64,000 nucleotides of DNA from Kluyvera intermedia (GCF_021440345.1 NZ_JAKCNS010000009.1:24154-88153); one strand, 5' to 3'. Positions 18,107 through 28,919 are shown, numbered from the stretch's first letter. Program-made: numbers and translations. Notes: a model not told the origin generated them from the letters alone.

Positions 18107-19105
18107 TTAACGCTTATCGGCAACCAGTTTTAATGCGTGCTCGAGCACGTCAATTCCCGCGCCGGCCTTGTGCGCATTTTCACTCAGATAACGACGCCAC
18201 TGACGAGCCCCCGGAATGCCCTGGAACAAGCCCAGCATATGGCGCGTCACGTGGCCCAGATAGGTCCCGTTACTCAGTTCACGTTCGATGTACGGATACA
18301 TCGCGCGGACGATCGCCACCGGGTCAGCATCGACATCGCTCGCGCCGAAGATCTCACGGTCCACCGACGCCAGGATACCTGGATTCTGATAGGCTTCGCG
18401 CCCGACCATCACGCCGTCCATATGCGCCAGATGCCCTTTGGCCTCTTCCAGCGATTTAATGCCGCCGTTGATAGACATGGTCAGATGCGGGAAATCACGC
18501 TTGAGCTGGTATACGCGCGGGTAGTCCAGCGGCGGGATCTCGCGGTTTTCTTTCGGGCTAAGCCCGGAAAGCCAGGCTTTACGCGCATGAATAATAAACA
18601 TCTCGCACTCGCCGCGCCCGGAGACCGTATCAATAAAATCGCAGAGGAATTCGTAGCTGTCCTGGTCATCAATACCAATACGCGTTTTGACCGTGACCGG
18701 AATCGACACCACGTCGCGCATCGCCTTCACGCAATCCGCGACCAGCTGCGCATTACCCATCAGGCAAGCACCAAACATGCCGTTCTGTACGCGGTCAGAC
18801 GGGCAGCCGACGTTGAGGTTAATTTCGTCATAACCCCGCTCCTGCGCCAGCTTCGCACAGTGCGCAAGTTGAGCCGGATCGCTGCCGCCAAGCTGGAGAG
18901 CAACCGGATGCTCTTCCTCGCTGTAGGCCAGATAATCGCCTTTACCGTGAATAATCGCCCCGGTAGTCACCATTTCGGTATACAGCAGGGTGTGCTGCGA
19001 CAGCAGACGCAGGAAGTAGCGGCAGTGTCTATCCGTCCAGTCGAGCATCGGCGCGATGGAGAAACGGTGAGCAGGGAAAGCGGCGGTCGAGGATTCTGAC
19101 AACAT
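18107..19105 (-). CDS. dusA: tRNA-dihydrouridine synthase A
   Basis: This 332-residue FMN enzyme reduces U20/U20a of tRNAs to dihydrouridine. The TIM barrel contains the catalytic cysteine Cys101 in [12 protein letters not shown], the FMN/tRNA-contact [16 protein letters not shown], and the phosphate-binding SINGGIKS and [12 protein letters not shown]. The helical C-terminal domain follows from about residue 245. The start at 19105 gives a short tail before the barrel; no downstream start is better placed. Confidence 0.95.
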   Translation of the reverse strand: MLSESSTAAFPAHRFSIAPMLDWTDRHCRYFLRLLSQHTLLYTEMVTTGAIIHGKGDYLAYSEEEHPVALQLGGSDPAQLAHCAKLAQERGYDEINLNVGCPSDRVQNGMFGACLMGNAQLVADCVKAMRDVVSIPVTVKTRIGIDDQDSYEFLCDFIDTVSGRGECEMFIIHARKAWLSGLSPKENREIPPLDYPRVYQLKRDFPHLTMSINGGIKSLEEAKGHLAHMDGVMVGREAYQNPGILASVDREIFGASDVDADPVAIVRAMYPYIERELSNGTYLGHVTRHMLGLFQGIPGARQWRRYLSENAHKAGAGIDVLEHALKLVADKR

Positions 19106-19227
19106 GGCGATTATTTAAGCATCCGGAAAAAAGGGGCGGCTACTATAGCATAAAGCCTGAGCAGAAACGTAATGCTAGAGGGGAATCCCCCGGCGGCGCT
19201 AAGCTTAGCCGGAGGATGTGATACGGC

Positions 19228-20475
19228 TTAGAACGTGACGCTAACCTGCGCCCCGGCCCCCCAGGTTTGATCTTCCCCGTACAGCCCCATCAGGTCGAGG
19301 TGTACCCGGTTGAACGGCGCAAAACCCACGCCGCCGGTGAAGACGTTGCTGTCGTTGTTTTTCAAATCCGCACGATAGCCTGCGCGTACCGCCAGCCAAT
19401 CGAGCGGACGTACTTCCGCACCGACGCCCACGTACTGTGAACTCTCCTCGCTCTTAAAGCCTTTGGTTTCGGTCAGATCGCCGTCGGCGCTCAAGGTCAG
19501 CATATCGGTGTGCCACGCCACGCCTGCGGTCACTAATGGGTGAATCTGGTAGGTGTCGCGCACCCCCGCCACCTCTTTGGTGTCGATATCGCGGGAGAAC
19601 AGGTTCTGTCCGCTCAGCCCCACCGTCCAGCTATCGCCAAAATCGGCGGTCATCCCTGCGTCGACGTTAAAACCGGTATCGTCGTTACGATAGCGGCTAC
19701 TGTTGATAGCATCGCTGCTGAAGTTGTATATCGACACGGTGTAGTTGTAGAGCCAGGTCTGTTGCAGTTTTGGCGTCACGCCAAATGATACCGGCACACC
19801 ACCAAAATCGAACTGCCGTGCAATGGCGACACCGTAGTCAGAAACAATGGCCGCTCGCCCATAACCTTTCGATTTCAAATCTCTAGCTTTGACACTCAAT
19901 ACGTTGGATGGTGTGGCCTCAATACCGCGCAGAATATCGATATCACCTTGGTCGATATAGGAGCTGAGCCGTGCTCGGGCATCAGCCTTCGCGACAAACG
20001 CAACCGCCAGCACATCGTTTGGAATAGTAATCGCCAGACCCGCTCCGGCTTTCGTTCGCGCGGTCTTTCCTTTGACCGACGAAAGCTGATCGGCCAAATC
20101 GCCGGCCGCCGAAGAAACGCGCCGATAGCCGGGGCTGCCAGGATTAGTAAGGTCGGAAAGATTAATATTGTTCAACGAACTGATGTAGTCCTGTATATCA
20201 TCGCTAATATCGTCGATCTTAGTGCGCAAATTATCCTTATCGGAAATCTGCGCACCAATCGTCGGTAGGATTAACGTAATATCATCATCAGGTTTGGCTT
20301 TCGCCAGTAATGCCGGGTTAATCAACACACCGCTGCCATAGTGTGCTGAAGCCACCCCTGTACCACCCATTGCGTCGTTCCGGGCCTCCGCCCAGCCATT
20401 TGCGGCTTCAGCCGGAGCTGCCACCAGAAAAGAGACAGCGATCCCTATCAGAGAAAATTTCTCATTTTGTTTCAT
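19228..20475 (-). CDS. TraF-family (TraF_2-like) outer-membrane beta-barrel protein
   Basis: This 415-residue protein has a signal peptide (about 1-24, cut near AEA-ANG), then the motif DAMGGTGVASAHYGSGVLINPALLA, which resembles the start of FadL/OmpP1-like barrels annotated as conjugal transfer protein TraF. Alternating beta-strands follow, and the last residue is Phe (QVSVTF), the usual BAM recognition end. A helical insert spans about 80-135. It is probably an outer-membrane protein of unknown role. There are no other conjugation genes in the window, so a transfer role is not supported. It follows the cupin gene after 173 bases, in a place where E. coli has yjbL/yjbM. Confidence 0.75.
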   Translation of the reverse strand: MKQNEKFSLIGIAVSFLVAAPAEAANGWAEARNDAMGGTGVASAHYGSGVLINPALLAKAKPDDDITLILPTIGAQISDKDNLRTKIDDISDDIQDYISSLNNINLSDLTNPGSPGYRRVSSAAGDLADQLSSVKGKTARTKAGAGLAITIPNDVLAVAFVAKADARARLSSYIDQGDIDILRGIEATPSNVLSVKARDLKSKGYGRAAIVSDYGVAIARQFDFGGVPVSFGVTPKLQQTWLYNYTVSIYNFSSDAINSSRYRNDDTGFNVDAGMTADFGDSWTVGLSGQNLFSRDIDTKEVAGVRDTYQIHPLVTAGVAWHTDMLTLSADGDLTETKGFKSEESSQYVGVGAEVRPLDWLAVRAGYRADLKNNDSNVFTGGVGFAPFNRVHLDLMGLYGEDQTWGAGAQVSVTF

Positions 20476-20648
20476 AGTTTGCCCATCTTATTGTCTGTTA
20501 TGGAACAACCCCCCATCCGTTATCGCCTGGATGGAGACAAACTATTGCTGCGAATAACAGGCCAAAAAATGGCCAATTCCCTGAAATGAAATTTTCGATA
20601 GGTTTATTATTATTAATAAGCGCTCTAACTTCTTATAGAAGAAGATAT

Positions 20649-21137
20649 TTAGTTTCGCCCAGGTTTTCCGTCATGCGGTCCAAAAAATTGCGGCGGATGA
20701 TCCACCCAACGATCTTCGCGGGTGACGGCATACGAGGCGTTTAACGGGTAATAGATACGGTTGGATCGTTTATTCGCCTCCCCGACCACCAGCAGCCGCA
20801 CCTCTTCCGACGTATTGTTAATAAAAGTGTGACAAACCCCGGTCCCCGCCGGAAAACCGACGCTATCACCGGGCTGAAGTTTCCACAGATAGCCGTTAAT
20901 CCAGGCCTGTGGATACCCTTCCAGCACGTAGATAAACTCCTCTTCATCGCTCTCCGCATGCGGATAGGACGTCCGCCGCCCCGGCGGTAAACGTTCATGG
21001 TGAATGCCAATGTGTCGGAGTCCCAGCGCGCGGGCCAGCGGCGCACCGATAGAGAAACGCTCCTCGCTATCGGGATAGGTGGAATTGTCGGGCCCTTCGA
21101 CGTCATGCCAATGGCGAATGCAATCGGGTCTTTTCAT
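20649..21137 (-). CDS. Cupin-domain protein of unknown function
   Basis: This protein of about 162 residues has a single cupin beta-barrel: PPGRRTSYPHAESDEEEFIYVLEG (about 52-75) and PGDSVGFPAGTGVCHTFIN (about 88-106) are the two cupin motifs. The first motif has one His (PHAESDEEE) where many cupins have HxH, so metal binding may use His, Glu and the second-motif His. It may bind a small ligand or catalyse a simple reaction; no substrate is suggested. The start at 21137 has AGGACG upstream. It is divergent from zur. Confidence 0.75.
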   Translation of the reverse strand: MKRPDCIRHWHDVEGPDNSTYPDSEERFSIGAPLARALGLRHIGIHHERLPPGRRTSYPHAESDEEEFIYVLEGYPQAWINGYLWKLQPGDSVGFPAGTGVCHTFINNTSEEVRLLVVGEANKRSNRIYYPLNASYAVTREDRWVDHPPQFFGPHDGKPGRN

Positions 21138-21263
21138 TGTTTTTCGTCCTGAGTGTGAAGTACACCTGCTATAACACACCTATAGCACACCGGTGGAAAC
21201 TCGGCGTTTCTGCCATAACATGATAAAGTATGTGTTTGTTTCACCCGTAACCCGAGGACGCCA

Positions 21264-21779
21264 ATGGATAAGACCACTACGCAAGAACTGCTAGCGCAGG
21301 CTGAAAAGCTGTGTGCGCAACGCGGCGTGCGCCTGACTCCTCAACGTCTGGAAGTGTTGCGCCTGATGAGTCTGCAGGAAGGGGCAATCAGCGCCTACGA
21401 TCTGCTCGACCTGCTGCGCGTCAAAGAACCGCAGGCTAAACCGCCGACGGTATACCGTGCTCTGGAGTTTCTGCTCGAGCAGGGTTTTGTTCACAAAGTC
21501 GAATCCGCTAACAGTTACGTGCTGTGCCATCTGTTTGATCAACCGACTCACACCTCCGCCATGTTTATCTGCGACCGCTGTGGCGTGGTGAAAGAAGAGT
21601 GTGCGGAAGGGGTTGAAGACATCATGCATGCGCTGGCGGCGAAGATGGGCTTTGCCCTGCGCCACAACGTGATTGAAGCGCACGGTCTGTGCTCAGCCTG
21701 CGTTGAAGTCGAAGCCTGCAAGGCGCATGAACACTGCCAGCACGACCATACGATTCAAATTAAGAAAAAATCCCGCTAG
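21264..21779 (+). CDS. zur: Zinc uptake regulator Zur
   Basis: This 171-residue Fur-family repressor shuts off znuABC and other zinc-uptake genes when zinc is sufficient. The winged helix-turn-helix occupies about residues 10-85. The structural zinc cysteines are Cys103, Cys106, Cys143 and Cys146, and the His-rich CxAHEHCQHDH tail is typical. All ligands known from E. coli Zur are present. Confidence 0.97.
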   Translation: MDKTTTQELLAQAEKLCAQRGVRLTPQRLEVLRLMSLQEGAISAYDLLDLLRVKEPQAKPPTVYRALEFLLEQGFVHKVESANSYVLCHLFDQPTHTSAMFICDRCGVVKEECAEGVEDIMHALAAKMGFALRHNVIEAHGLCSACVEVEACKAHEHCQHDHTIQIKKKSR

Positions 21780-21796
21780 CAGGCGCTAAGCGGGAT
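21764..21796 (-). terminator. Terminator between zur and yjbJ
   Basis: ATCCCGCT (21770-21777) and AGCGGGAT (21789-21796) form an 8-bp stem. The minus strand continues into TTTTTCTTAA, so it terminates yjbJ. Its left part overlaps the end of zur, so it may serve zur less well. Confidence 0.85.
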
Positions 21797-21826
21797 AGTG
21801 TACTTCCCTGTACGCGCTCGCTGGGT

Positions 21827-22036
21827 TTACCAGCGGTGGTTATGACGTTTATCCCAGCTATCGACCTCTTTTTCGGCCTGATCCTTCGCGTAGCCATAGC
21901 GCTCCTGAATTTTACCGACCAGCTGATCGCGTTTCCCTTCGATCACCGTCATATCATCGTCGGTCAGTTTGCCCCATTGCTCTTTCACTTTGCCTTTAAG
22001 CTGTTTCCAGTTGCCGCCGACTTCGTCTTTATTCAT
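21827..22036 (-). CDS. yjbJ: CsbD-family stress protein YjbJ
   Basis: This 69-residue hydrophilic CsbD-family protein (MNKDEVGGNWKQLKGKVKEQ) is abundant in stationary phase in E. coli, and its molecular role is not established. The repeated pattern GNWKQLKGKVKEQWGKLTDD and GKRDQLVGKIQERYG is family-typical. An ATG three bases further upstream is also possible; the one chosen gives the E. coli length. Confidence 0.93.
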   Translation of the reverse strand: MNKDEVGGNWKQLKGKVKEQWGKLTDDDMTVIEGKRDQLVGKIQERYGYAKDQAEKEVDSWDKRHNHRW

Positions 22037-22172
22037 CATCAAATCCTCGGGAGTCAGTGAGTGAATAGCGAAAGTGTCTCTACAGAACACACATCTTTTT
22101 CGCTAAGCGTGAGGTTAATTGTAGTCAGTCATTCCGACATCAATTCACTATTCGGAATCTTTAACCATCACG

Positions 22173-23492
22173 TCAGGCAAACCAGCTGTTGTTTCGCCAG
22201 TGACGACGCCAGATAAACGCCAGCGATAGGCCGCGCAGCGCCAGGAAGACGGCAAGCGCCAGCCACAGCCCGTGGTTGCCAAGCACCGGTAGCGCTAACA
22301 GCGTGAGCGCAAACCCCGCCGCCGCAACGGCCATGCTGTTACGCATCTCGGCGCCGCGCGTCGCACCGATAAACATGCCATCAAGCAGATAACACCACAC
22401 GCCGATTATCGGGAGCACCATCTGCCAGATCACGTAGCGGTCAGCAAGCTCGCGTAGCTCGGGAATGGACGTCAGCAGCGCCACGATATGTTCCCCCAAA
22501 ACGGCATAAACCAACGCAAAGGCCAGTGCGACCACACCGGCCTGACGGCATGCCGCTCGCCAGACCTCCAGTAGTTTACTGCCGTCGCGCGCGCCGTAGG
22601 CCTGACCAGAATGGGCTTCAACCGCATAGGCGAAGCCGTCCAGCGCGTAGGCGGTGAAGGTAAGCATGGTCATCAGCACGGCATTCACCGCGACAATATC
22701 GCTGCCAAGACGAGCACCAAAAACGGTTACCGCACCAAAGCACAGTTGCAGCAGCAGCGAGCGCAGCATGATGTCACGGTTCAACGCCAGCAGACGCCGG
22801 AAGTTGCCGTGCCAGGCCATTTTCAGCATCGCCCAGGAAATCCCGCGCATCACCAGTACCTTACGTACCATCCCTAAACCGACCAGCAAGGTCGCGTACT
22901 CGGCGATGGCCGTCGCTAACGCCGCCCCCTGCACGTTCATATGCAGCCCCATCACCAGCCACAGGTCGAGGACGATATTGAGTACGTTGCCCACCACCAG
23001 CAGCACGACCGGCGCGCGGGCATACTGAACGCCCAACAGCCAGCCCAGCAGCACCAGATTTGCCAGCGAAGCCGGGGCGCTTAGCCAACGGATGGAGAGA
23101 AAGCGTTGCGCCTGCTCCAGCACTTCACCGCTGCCACCGACGATAGACAGCGCGAGATGAATCAGCGGATTTTTAAACAAGATGATCAGTAGACCAGCAC
23201 CTAGCGCCAGCAGCAGCGGTTGTACCAGCGCACGGGCCAGCGCCTGCGGGTCTTTGGCGCCAAACGCCTGCGCCGTCAGGCCGGTGGTGCTCATACGCAA
23301 GAACAGCAGCAGCATAAACAGGAAGCTGGTTGCGGTCGCGCCAATGGCCACGCCACCCAGATAGACCGGGCTGTCGAGATGGCCAATCACGGCGGTATCT
23401 ACCAACCCCAGCAGGGGCACGGTGATATTTGAGAAGATCATTGGTAGCGCAAGGCGCCACAGGGCCTTATCGGCGGAAGTCAGTAGCGGCAT
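22173..23492 (-). CDS. dinF: MATE-family efflux protein DinF
   Basis: This 439-residue, 12-helix MATE transporter is encoded 68 bases after lexA on the same strand and is therefore DNA-damage inducible with it. It begins MPLLTSADKALWRLALPMIFSN and has GLVDTAVIGHLDSP in helix 1-2. E. coli DinF has been linked to protection against oxidative stress and bile salts; the physiological substrate is uncertain. Confidence 0.96.
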   Translation of the reverse strand: MPLLTSADKALWRLALPMIFSNITVPLLGLVDTAVIGHLDSPVYLGGVAIGATATSFLFMLLLFLRMSTTGLTAQAFGAKDPQALARALVQPLLLALGAGLLIILFKNPLIHLALSIVGGSGEVLEQAQRFLSIRWLSAPASLANLVLLGWLLGVQYARAPVVLLVVGNVLNIVLDLWLVMGLHMNVQGAALATAIAEYATLLVGLGMVRKVLVMRGISWAMLKMAWHGNFRRLLALNRDIMLRSLLLQLCFGAVTVFGARLGSDIVAVNAVLMTMLTFTAYALDGFAYAVEAHSGQAYGARDGSKLLEVWRAACRQAGVVALAFALVYAVLGEHIVALLTSIPELRELADRYVIWQMVLPIIGVWCYLLDGMFIGATRGAEMRNSMAVAAAGFALTLLALPVLGNHGLWLALAVFLALRGLSLAFIWRRHWRNNSWFA

Positions 23493-23560
23493 GAGTGAGA
23501 ACCAGAAAGAAAAAAGGCTGTGATAACGGAAGTATCACAGCCATTTGAGAGAAGGGAGTG

Positions 23561-24169
23561 TTACAGCCACTCGCCGTTGCGGATAACGCCAACGGCCAGC
23601 CCTTCGATGGAGAAACTCTGCTGACGCAGATCGACCACGATAGGGGAAAACTCGCTGTTTTCCGGCAGCAGTTCGACGACGTTACCTTGTTTTTTCAGGC
23701 GTTTCACCGTCACTTCTTCATCGATACGCGCGACGACAACCTGACCGTTACGCACATCCTGGGTTTTATGCACCGCGAGCAGATCGCCATCCATAATACC
23801 GATATCTTTCATCGACATGCCGCTGACGCGCAGCAGGAAGTCGGCGCTCGGTTTAAACAGCGATGGATCGACCTGGTAATGGCCTTCAATGTGCTGCTGC
23901 GCCAGCAGCGGCTCGCCCGCCGCAACGCGGCCAATCAGCGGTAGGCCCACTTCTTCTTCCACCAGCAGGCGGATACCACGAGAGGCTCCGGAGACAATCT
24001 CAAGAACTCCTTTGCGCGCCAGCGCTTTCAGGTGTTCTTCAGCCGCATTCGGGGAACGGAACCCCAAGCGCTGAGCAATTTCCGCACGCGTCGGCGGCAT
24101 GCCCGTCTGGCTGATATGATCCCGGATGAGATCAAACACCTCTTGCTGCCTGGTCGTTAACGCTTTCAT
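23561..24169 (-). CDS. lexA: SOS repressor LexA
   Basis: This 202-residue protein has an N-terminal winged helix-turn-helix (1-69) and a C-terminal S24 peptidase-like domain. The self-cleavage site is Ala84-Gly85 in RVAAGEP, with the catalytic dyad Ser119 (VSGMSM) and Lys156 (EEVTVKRL). RecA filaments trigger cleavage and derepress SOS genes. Two LexA boxes lie directly upstream. Confidence 0.99.
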   Translation of the reverse strand: MKALTTRQQEVFDLIRDHISQTGMPPTRAEIAQRLGFRSPNAAEEHLKALARKGVLEIVSGASRGIRLLVEEEVGLPLIGRVAAGEPLLAQQHIEGHYQVDPSLFKPSADFLLRVSGMSMKDIGIMDGDLLAVHKTQDVRNGQVVVARIDEEVTVKRLKKQGNVVELLPENSEFSPIVVDLRQQSFSIEGLAVGVIRNGEWL

Positions 24170-24177
24170 TCCGCCCC

Positions 24178-24214
24178 CTGGGTGTATATACAGTTATGCT
24201 GTGAGTATATACAG
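24178..24214. promoter_or_regulatory. Two LexA boxes upstream of lexA
   Basis: CTGGGTGTATATACAG (24178-24193) and CTGTGAGTATATACAG (24199-24214) are both CTG-N10-CAG sites, centred 21 bp apart. The arrangement is the same as in E. coli and gives lexA autoregulation. Confidence 0.97.
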
Positions 24215-24268
24215 CTAGTGCCTATTTTGGAACCATAAAACGCAGGAAATCAGGCAGTTTTCACAGCT

Positions 24269-24637
24269 TTAGTGGAAATGAGCCCACAGCAGGATAGCCC
24301 AGGTGATCAGCGCGACAAAAATCGACAGCAGCACGGCGGCTGAGCCCATATCTTTCGCTCGCCCTGACAGCTCGTGATATTCCGAGCCAATACGGTCGAC
24401 GACCGCTTCCAGTGCACTATTGAGAATTTCCACTATCATCACCAACAGAACGGAGCCGATAAGCAGCACGCGGGTGATAGGGTCAACATCCAGCCAGCAG
24501 GCAATGATAATCGCCAATACGGATGCAACCCCCTCCTGGCGAAATGCGGCTTCGTTGATCCATGCCGCGCGAAATCCTTTCCAGGAATATCCAGCTGCTT
24601 TGATAATTCGGGTGAGCCCAGTGGTATTATTGGCCAT
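24269..24637 (-). CDS. dgkA: Diacylglycerol kinase DgkA
   Basis: This 122-residue trimeric inner-membrane kinase recycles diacylglycerol from membrane-derived oligosaccharide synthesis to phosphatidic acid. It has three membrane helices and a surface helix. The conserved catalytic region VEILNSALEAVVDRIG contains Glu70 and Glu77. It is divergent from plsB, another phospholipid gene. Confidence 0.97.
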   Translation of the reverse strand: MANNTTGLTRIIKAAGYSWKGFRAAWINEAAFRQEGVASVLAIIIACWLDVDPITRVLLIGSVLLVMIVEILNSALEAVVDRIGSEYHELSGRAKDMGSAAVLLSIFVALITWAILLWAHFH

Positions 24638-24822
24638 CTCAAGAACCTTTTACGTTATGACGTCAATGACAATGCGTACTTCACGTTGCTGCTGGGTTTA
24701 CCGCCTTGCCGCCGCGCGAATCACTTAGTGTATTATTAAGAACCGGTAGAACAGAAATTCTGCCGACTTTCTGATATTCTTGCCGCGCATTTGCATGATT
24801 AACCAGAGGCTTTACATCGTTT

Positions 24823-27264
24823 ATGTCCGGCTGGCCACGAATTTACTACAAATTACTGAATTTACCATTAAGTGTTCTGGTAAAGAGCAAGTCTATTCCG
24901 GCAGAACCTGCCCAGGAATTGGGGCTTGATACATCACGTCCAATTATGTACGTCCTGCCTTACAACTCTAAGGCCGACTTACTGACTCTGCGCGCCCAGT
25001 GCCTTGCGCACGACCTGCCCGATCCGCTTGAACCGTTAGAAATCGACGGCACCCTGCTGCCGCGCTACGTGTTCATTCACGGCGGCCCGCGCGTGTTCAC
25101 CTACTACACGCCGAAAGAAGAGTCGATCAAACTGTTCCACGACTACCTCGACTTGCACCGCAGCAATCCGGATCTGGATGTGCAAATGGTGCCGGTGTCG
25201 GTGATGTTTGGGCGTTCTCCGGGTCGCGAGAAAGGTGAAGTCAATCCGCCACTGCGGATGCTGAACGGCTTCCAGAAATTCTTCGCCGTTTCCTGGCTGG
25301 GTCGCGATAGCTTCGTGCGTTTTTCTCCGTCCGTTTCTCTGCGCCGCATGGCCGATGAACACGGCACGGACAAAACTATCGCCCAGAAGCTGGCCCGCGT
25401 TGCCCGTATGCACTTTGCTCGCCAGCGTCTGGCGGCAGTCGGCCCACGCCTGCCTGCCCGTCACGACCTGTTCAAAAAACTGCTGGCATCCAAAGCCATC
25501 GCCAAAGCGGTGGAAGATGAAGCGCGCAGCAAAAAAATCTCCCACGAAAAAGCGCAGCAGAACGCGATTGCGCTGATGGAAGAGATTGCCGCGAACTTCT
25601 CCTACGAGATGATCCGCCTGACCGACCGTATCCTGAGCTTCACCTGGAACCGTCTGTATCAGGGGATTAACGTCAATAACGCCGAGCGCGTACGCCAGCT
25701 GGCGCACGATGGGCACGAGATTGTTTATGTTCCCTGTCACCGCAGCCACATGGACTACCTGTTGCTCTCTTACGTGCTTTACCACCAGGGGCTGGTGCCG
25801 CCGCATATCGCCGCCGGTATTAACCTGAACTTCTGGCCAGCAGGCCCGATTTTCCGCCGCCTGGGCGCGTTCTTCATTCGCCGTACCTTTAAGGGTAACA
25901 AGCTGTACTCCACCGTATTCCGTGAATACCTCGGCGAGTTGTTCAGCCGCGGTTACTCCGTGGAGTACTTTGTGGAAGGCGGTCGTTCCCGTACCGGTCG
26001 TCTACTGGATCCGAAAACCGGCACATTGTCGATGACCATCCAGGCGATGCTGCGCGGCGGTACCCGTCCAATCACCCTGGTGCCGATTTATATTGGCTAC
26101 GAGCACGTGATGGAAGTGGGCACCTACGCGAAAGAACTGCGCGGCGCGACCAAAGAGAAAGAGAGCCTGCCGCAGATGCTGAAGGGTCTGAGCAAGCTGC
26201 GTAATCTCGGTCAGGGCTACGTCAACTTCGGCGAACCGATGCCGCTGATGACCTACCTGAACCACCACGTGCCGGAGTGGCGCGAGTCTATCGACCCGAT
26301 TGAAGCCGTACGTCCAGCGTGGCTGACGCCAACCGTCAATAAAATGGCGGCAGAGCTGATGGTGCGTATCAACAATGCCGGTGCGGCCAACGCCATGAAC
26401 CTGTGCTGTACCGCGCTGCTGGCCTCTCGTCAGCGCTCGTTGACCCGTGAGCAGTTAACGCAGCAGCTGGATTGTTATCTGGCCCTGATGCATAACGCGC
26501 CTTATGCGCCGGATGCCACCGCACCGAAAGCCTCTGCCAGCGAGCTCATCGACCACGCGCTGCAGATGAACAAGTTCGAAGTCGAGAAAGATACCATCGG
26601 CGATATCATCATTCTGCCGCGCGAGCAGGCAGTACTGATGACCTACTACCGCAACAACATTGCGCACATGCTGATTATGCCTTCGCTGCTGGCGTCGATT
26701 ATGACCCAACATCGGGAGATCACCCGTGGGCAGGTTGCGGACTATATCGACACTCTGTACCCAATGCTGAAAGCCGAGCTGTTCCTGCGCTGGGAGCGTG
26801 AGGAGCTGCCGACGGTTATCGATACGCTGATTGCCGAGATGGAACGTCAGGAGCTGATTACCGTAAGCGGCGATGAACTGCGCATCAACGCTTCGCACTC
26901 CCGTACGCTGCAACTGCTGGCGGCCGGGGCGCGCGAAACGCTGCAACGCTACGCCATCACCTTCTGGCTACTGAGCGGTAACCCGTCGATGAACCGCAGC
27001 ACGCTGGAGAAAGAGAGCCGTACGCTGGCACAACGTCTGTCCGTGCTGCACGGCATCAACTCGCCGGAGTTCTTCGATAAAGCGGTATTCTCATCGCTGG
27101 TGTTAACCCTGCGCGATGAAGGCTATATCAGCGACAGCGGCGATGCCGAACCAGAAGAGACGATGAAGGTTTACCAGATGATGGCAAGCCTGATTACCTC
27201 GGACGTGCGCCTGACGATTGAAAGCGTGACGCAAGACGAAGAACCTACGCCAAAAGATGCCTGA
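24823..27264 (+). CDS. plsB: Glycerol-3-phosphate 1-O-acyltransferase PlsB
   Basis: This 813-residue inner-membrane enzyme makes lysophosphatidic acid from sn-glycerol-3-phosphate and acyl-ACP or acyl-CoA, the first step of phospholipid synthesis. The acyltransferase motif HRSHMD is at 306-311. Downstream blocks include [23 protein letters not shown] and [11 protein letters not shown]. The start [10 protein letters not shown] at 24823 lacks a strong ribosome site but matches the family start. A bidirectional terminator separates it from ubiA. Confidence 0.98.
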   Translation: MSGWPRIYYKLLNLPLSVLVKSKSIPAEPAQELGLDTSRPIMYVLPYNSKADLLTLRAQCLAHDLPDPLEPLEIDGTLLPRYVFIHGGPRVFTYYTPKEESIKLFHDYLDLHRSNPDLDVQMVPVSVMFGRSPGREKGEVNPPLRMLNGFQKFFAVSWLGRDSFVRFSPSVSLRRMADEHGTDKTIAQKLARVARMHFARQRLAAVGPRLPARHDLFKKLLASKAIAKAVEDEARSKKISHEKAQQNAIALMEEIAANFSYEMIRLTDRILSFTWNRLYQGINVNNAERVRQLAHDGHEIVYVPCHRSHMDYLLLSYVLYHQGLVPPHIAAGINLNFWPAGPIFRRLGAFFIRRTFKGNKLYSTVFREYLGELFSRGYSVEYFVEGGRSRTGRLLDPKTGTLSMTIQAMLRGGTRPITLVPIYIGYEHVMEVGTYAKELRGATKEKESLPQMLKGLSKLRNLGQGYVNFGEPMPLMTYLNHHVPEWRESIDPIEAVRPAWLTPTVNKMAAELMVRINNAGAANAMNLCCTALLASRQRSLTREQLTQQLDCYLALMHNAPYAPDATAPKASASELIDHALQMNKFEVEKDTIGDIIILPREQAVLMTYYRNNIAHMLIMPSLLASIMTQHREITRGQVADYIDTLYPMLKAELFLRWEREELPTVIDTLIAEMERQELITVSGDELRINASHSRTLQLLAAGARETLQRYAITFWLLSGNPSMNRSTLEKESRTLAQRLSVLHGINSPEFFDKAVFSSLVLTLRDEGYISDSGDAEPEETMKVYQMMASLITSDVRLTIESVTQDEEPTPKDA

Positions 27265-27318
27265 TAGCGCGTCGCTTGGTTGAGTGTATGTCGTGCGACA
27301 TCACTCTGCGCACGACAC

Positions 27319-27347
27319 AAAAAAGCCGGATAATTATCCGGCTTTTT
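27319..27347. terminator. Bidirectional terminator between plsB and ubiA
   Basis: AGCCGGAT-aatt-ATCCGGCT with an A-run on the left and a T-run on the right serves the convergent plsB and ubiA genes. Confidence 0.95.
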
Positions 27348-27355
27348 TTATCGCA

Positions 27356-28228
27356 TCAGAACTGCCAGTAACTCATCGCCAGCCCAATAAACAGCACCAG
27401 ACCGACGTAGTTATTGTTGAGGAATGCCTGGAAGCATGGCCCACGCTCGCGGTTGCGGATCAGCTTTTGTTGATAGACAAACAGCGCCCCGGCAATCAGG
27501 ATTGACCAGTAGAATTCCCAGTGCAGCCCGTTCAGCCAGCCAATAACCGCCATCAGCCCCAGCACGCATGCCTGGAGAATACCAATAATTAAGCGGTCGT
27601 TTTCACCGAACAGAATCGCCGTCGATTTGATACCGATTTTCACGTCGTCATCACGATCAACCATCGCGTATTGAGTATCGTAGGCCACCGCCCACAGGAT
27701 GTTCGCCAGCAGCATCAGCCAGCAGCTGAGCGGCAGCGATTCGCTGACCGCCGCGAACGCCATCGGAATCGACCAGCCAAACGCCGCCCCCAGCACCACC
27801 TGCGGCAGATGGGTATAACGCTTCATAAACGGATAAACCCAGGCCAGCGCCAGACCGGCAACCGACAGCAGGATAGTCATGGTATTGAGCGTCAGTACCA
27901 GCAGGAATGACAGCAGCACCAGCACGGCGAACAGGATCCGCGCCTCTTTCTCACTGACGGCACCGCTTGGCAACGGGCGATTGGCCGTGCGTTTTACATG
28001 GCCATCAAATTTGCGATCCGCGTAGTCATTCACCACACAGCCTGCGGCGCGCATCAGCCAGACGCCAGCCACGAACACCGCCAGGATCCACAGCGGCGGC
28101 ACGCCCGGTGCTGCGATCCAAAGCGCCCATAGGGTTGGCCACAGCAGCAGCAGCGCGCCGATCGGTTTGTCCGTGCGCATCAGTTGATGATAAGCCAGCA
28201 GCTTGTTCGGCCTAAGACTCCTCTCCAT
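27356..28228 (-). CDS. ubiA: 4-hydroxybenzoate octaprenyltransferase UbiA
   Basis: This 290-residue inner-membrane prenyltransferase attaches the octaprenyl chain to 4-hydroxybenzoate in ubiquinone synthesis. The first prenyl-diphosphate motif is NDYADRKFD (67-75), and the second, about residue 190, is [12 protein letters not shown]. About eight membrane helices are visible. The start at 28228 (MERSLRP) gives the E. coli length. It lies 14 bases after ubiC on the same strand, so the pair is an operon. Confidence 0.97.
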   Translation of the reverse strand: MERSLRPNKLLAYHQLMRTDKPIGALLLLWPTLWALWIAAPGVPPLWILAVFVAGVWLMRAAGCVVNDYADRKFDGHVKRTANRPLPSGAVSEKEARILFAVLVLLSFLLVLTLNTMTILLSVAGLALAWVYPFMKRYTHLPQVVLGAAFGWSIPMAFAAVSESLPLSCWLMLLANILWAVAYDTQYAMVDRDDDVKIGIKSTAILFGENDRLIIGILQACVLGLMAVIGWLNGLHWEFYWSILIAGALFVYQQKLIRNRERGPCFQAFLNNNYVGLVLFIGLAMSYWQF

Positions 28229-28242
28229 TTTTCTTCTTCCTC

Positions 28243-28740
28243 TTAGTACAACGGCGATGCCGGTAAAAACAGCTCTGTCAGCAGCAGCGGTTTTCCACTC
28301 AAGCGGAGGCGGGAACGACGCCCCCACAGCGCATCATGACGGCCAATTTCGATAAAATCGCGGGTCAACTGGGAGGACGTAAACAGATACCGGCCCAACG
28401 GCGTCTGCCCCAGTTGCTGTAGCGCCAGCTCAGGCCCGCACAGGGTCGATTCCGGCACCACGGTACGCCCGGCAAGCCACGGCTCACCCCCGACGCACAA
28501 TAATATTTCTCGCAGCCAATAGCGAGGTTCATCCGCAAGCAAATGCTGTTCATCGACCAGCGCATCGCGACAGATAAATTCTTCGTTTAATAGCGTAACG
28601 CTAACCGGTTTCCCGTATTGCTCAAACCGTTTGGTCATCGAGTCTTCCAGCATCAGCCAGTCGCGCTGAGCCGGTTCAAGCGGGGGAACGACGTCAAAAT
28701 AGCGCAAAGCACGCAGCTGCGTCAGTGCAGAGTGCGACAT
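28243..28740 (-). CDS. ubiC: Chorismate pyruvate-lyase UbiC
   Basis: This 165-residue enzyme converts chorismate to 4-hydroxybenzoate and pyruvate, the committed step to ubiquinone. WLLREILL-type core [20 protein letters not shown] and the C-terminal [21 protein letters not shown] match the family, including the conserved Arg and Glu around the product site. The start [14 protein letters not shown] at 28740 agrees with E. coli. Confidence 0.96.
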   Translation of the reverse strand: MSHSALTQLRALRYFDVVPPLEPAQRDWLMLEDSMTKRFEQYGKPVSVTLLNEEFICRDALVDEQHLLADEPRYWLREILLCVGGEPWLAGRTVVPESTLCGPELALQQLGQTPLGRYLFTSSQLTRDFIEIGRHDALWGRRSRLRLSGKPLLLTELFLPASPLY

Positions 28741-28919
28741 GCCTGTCTCTCCAATACATAGCGTTGGGTTATTGTATCGCAGAAAGGCGCGTGAGGGGGT
28801 GCAGGAATGGTCAAATACGATCAAGAGCGCAACAGCACTGCAACAGTCGCCGTGACGCGCCAGGCACACCTCATCAGGAATATCTCCAACGCCGAAGTCG
28901 CCTGAAGAGTGAGGTGTAT

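Noticed and set aside
19228..20475. Evidence for an integrated conjugative element from the TraF-like gene.
   Set aside because: No other transfer, integrase or attachment-site features are near, and the flanks are core genes in conserved order.
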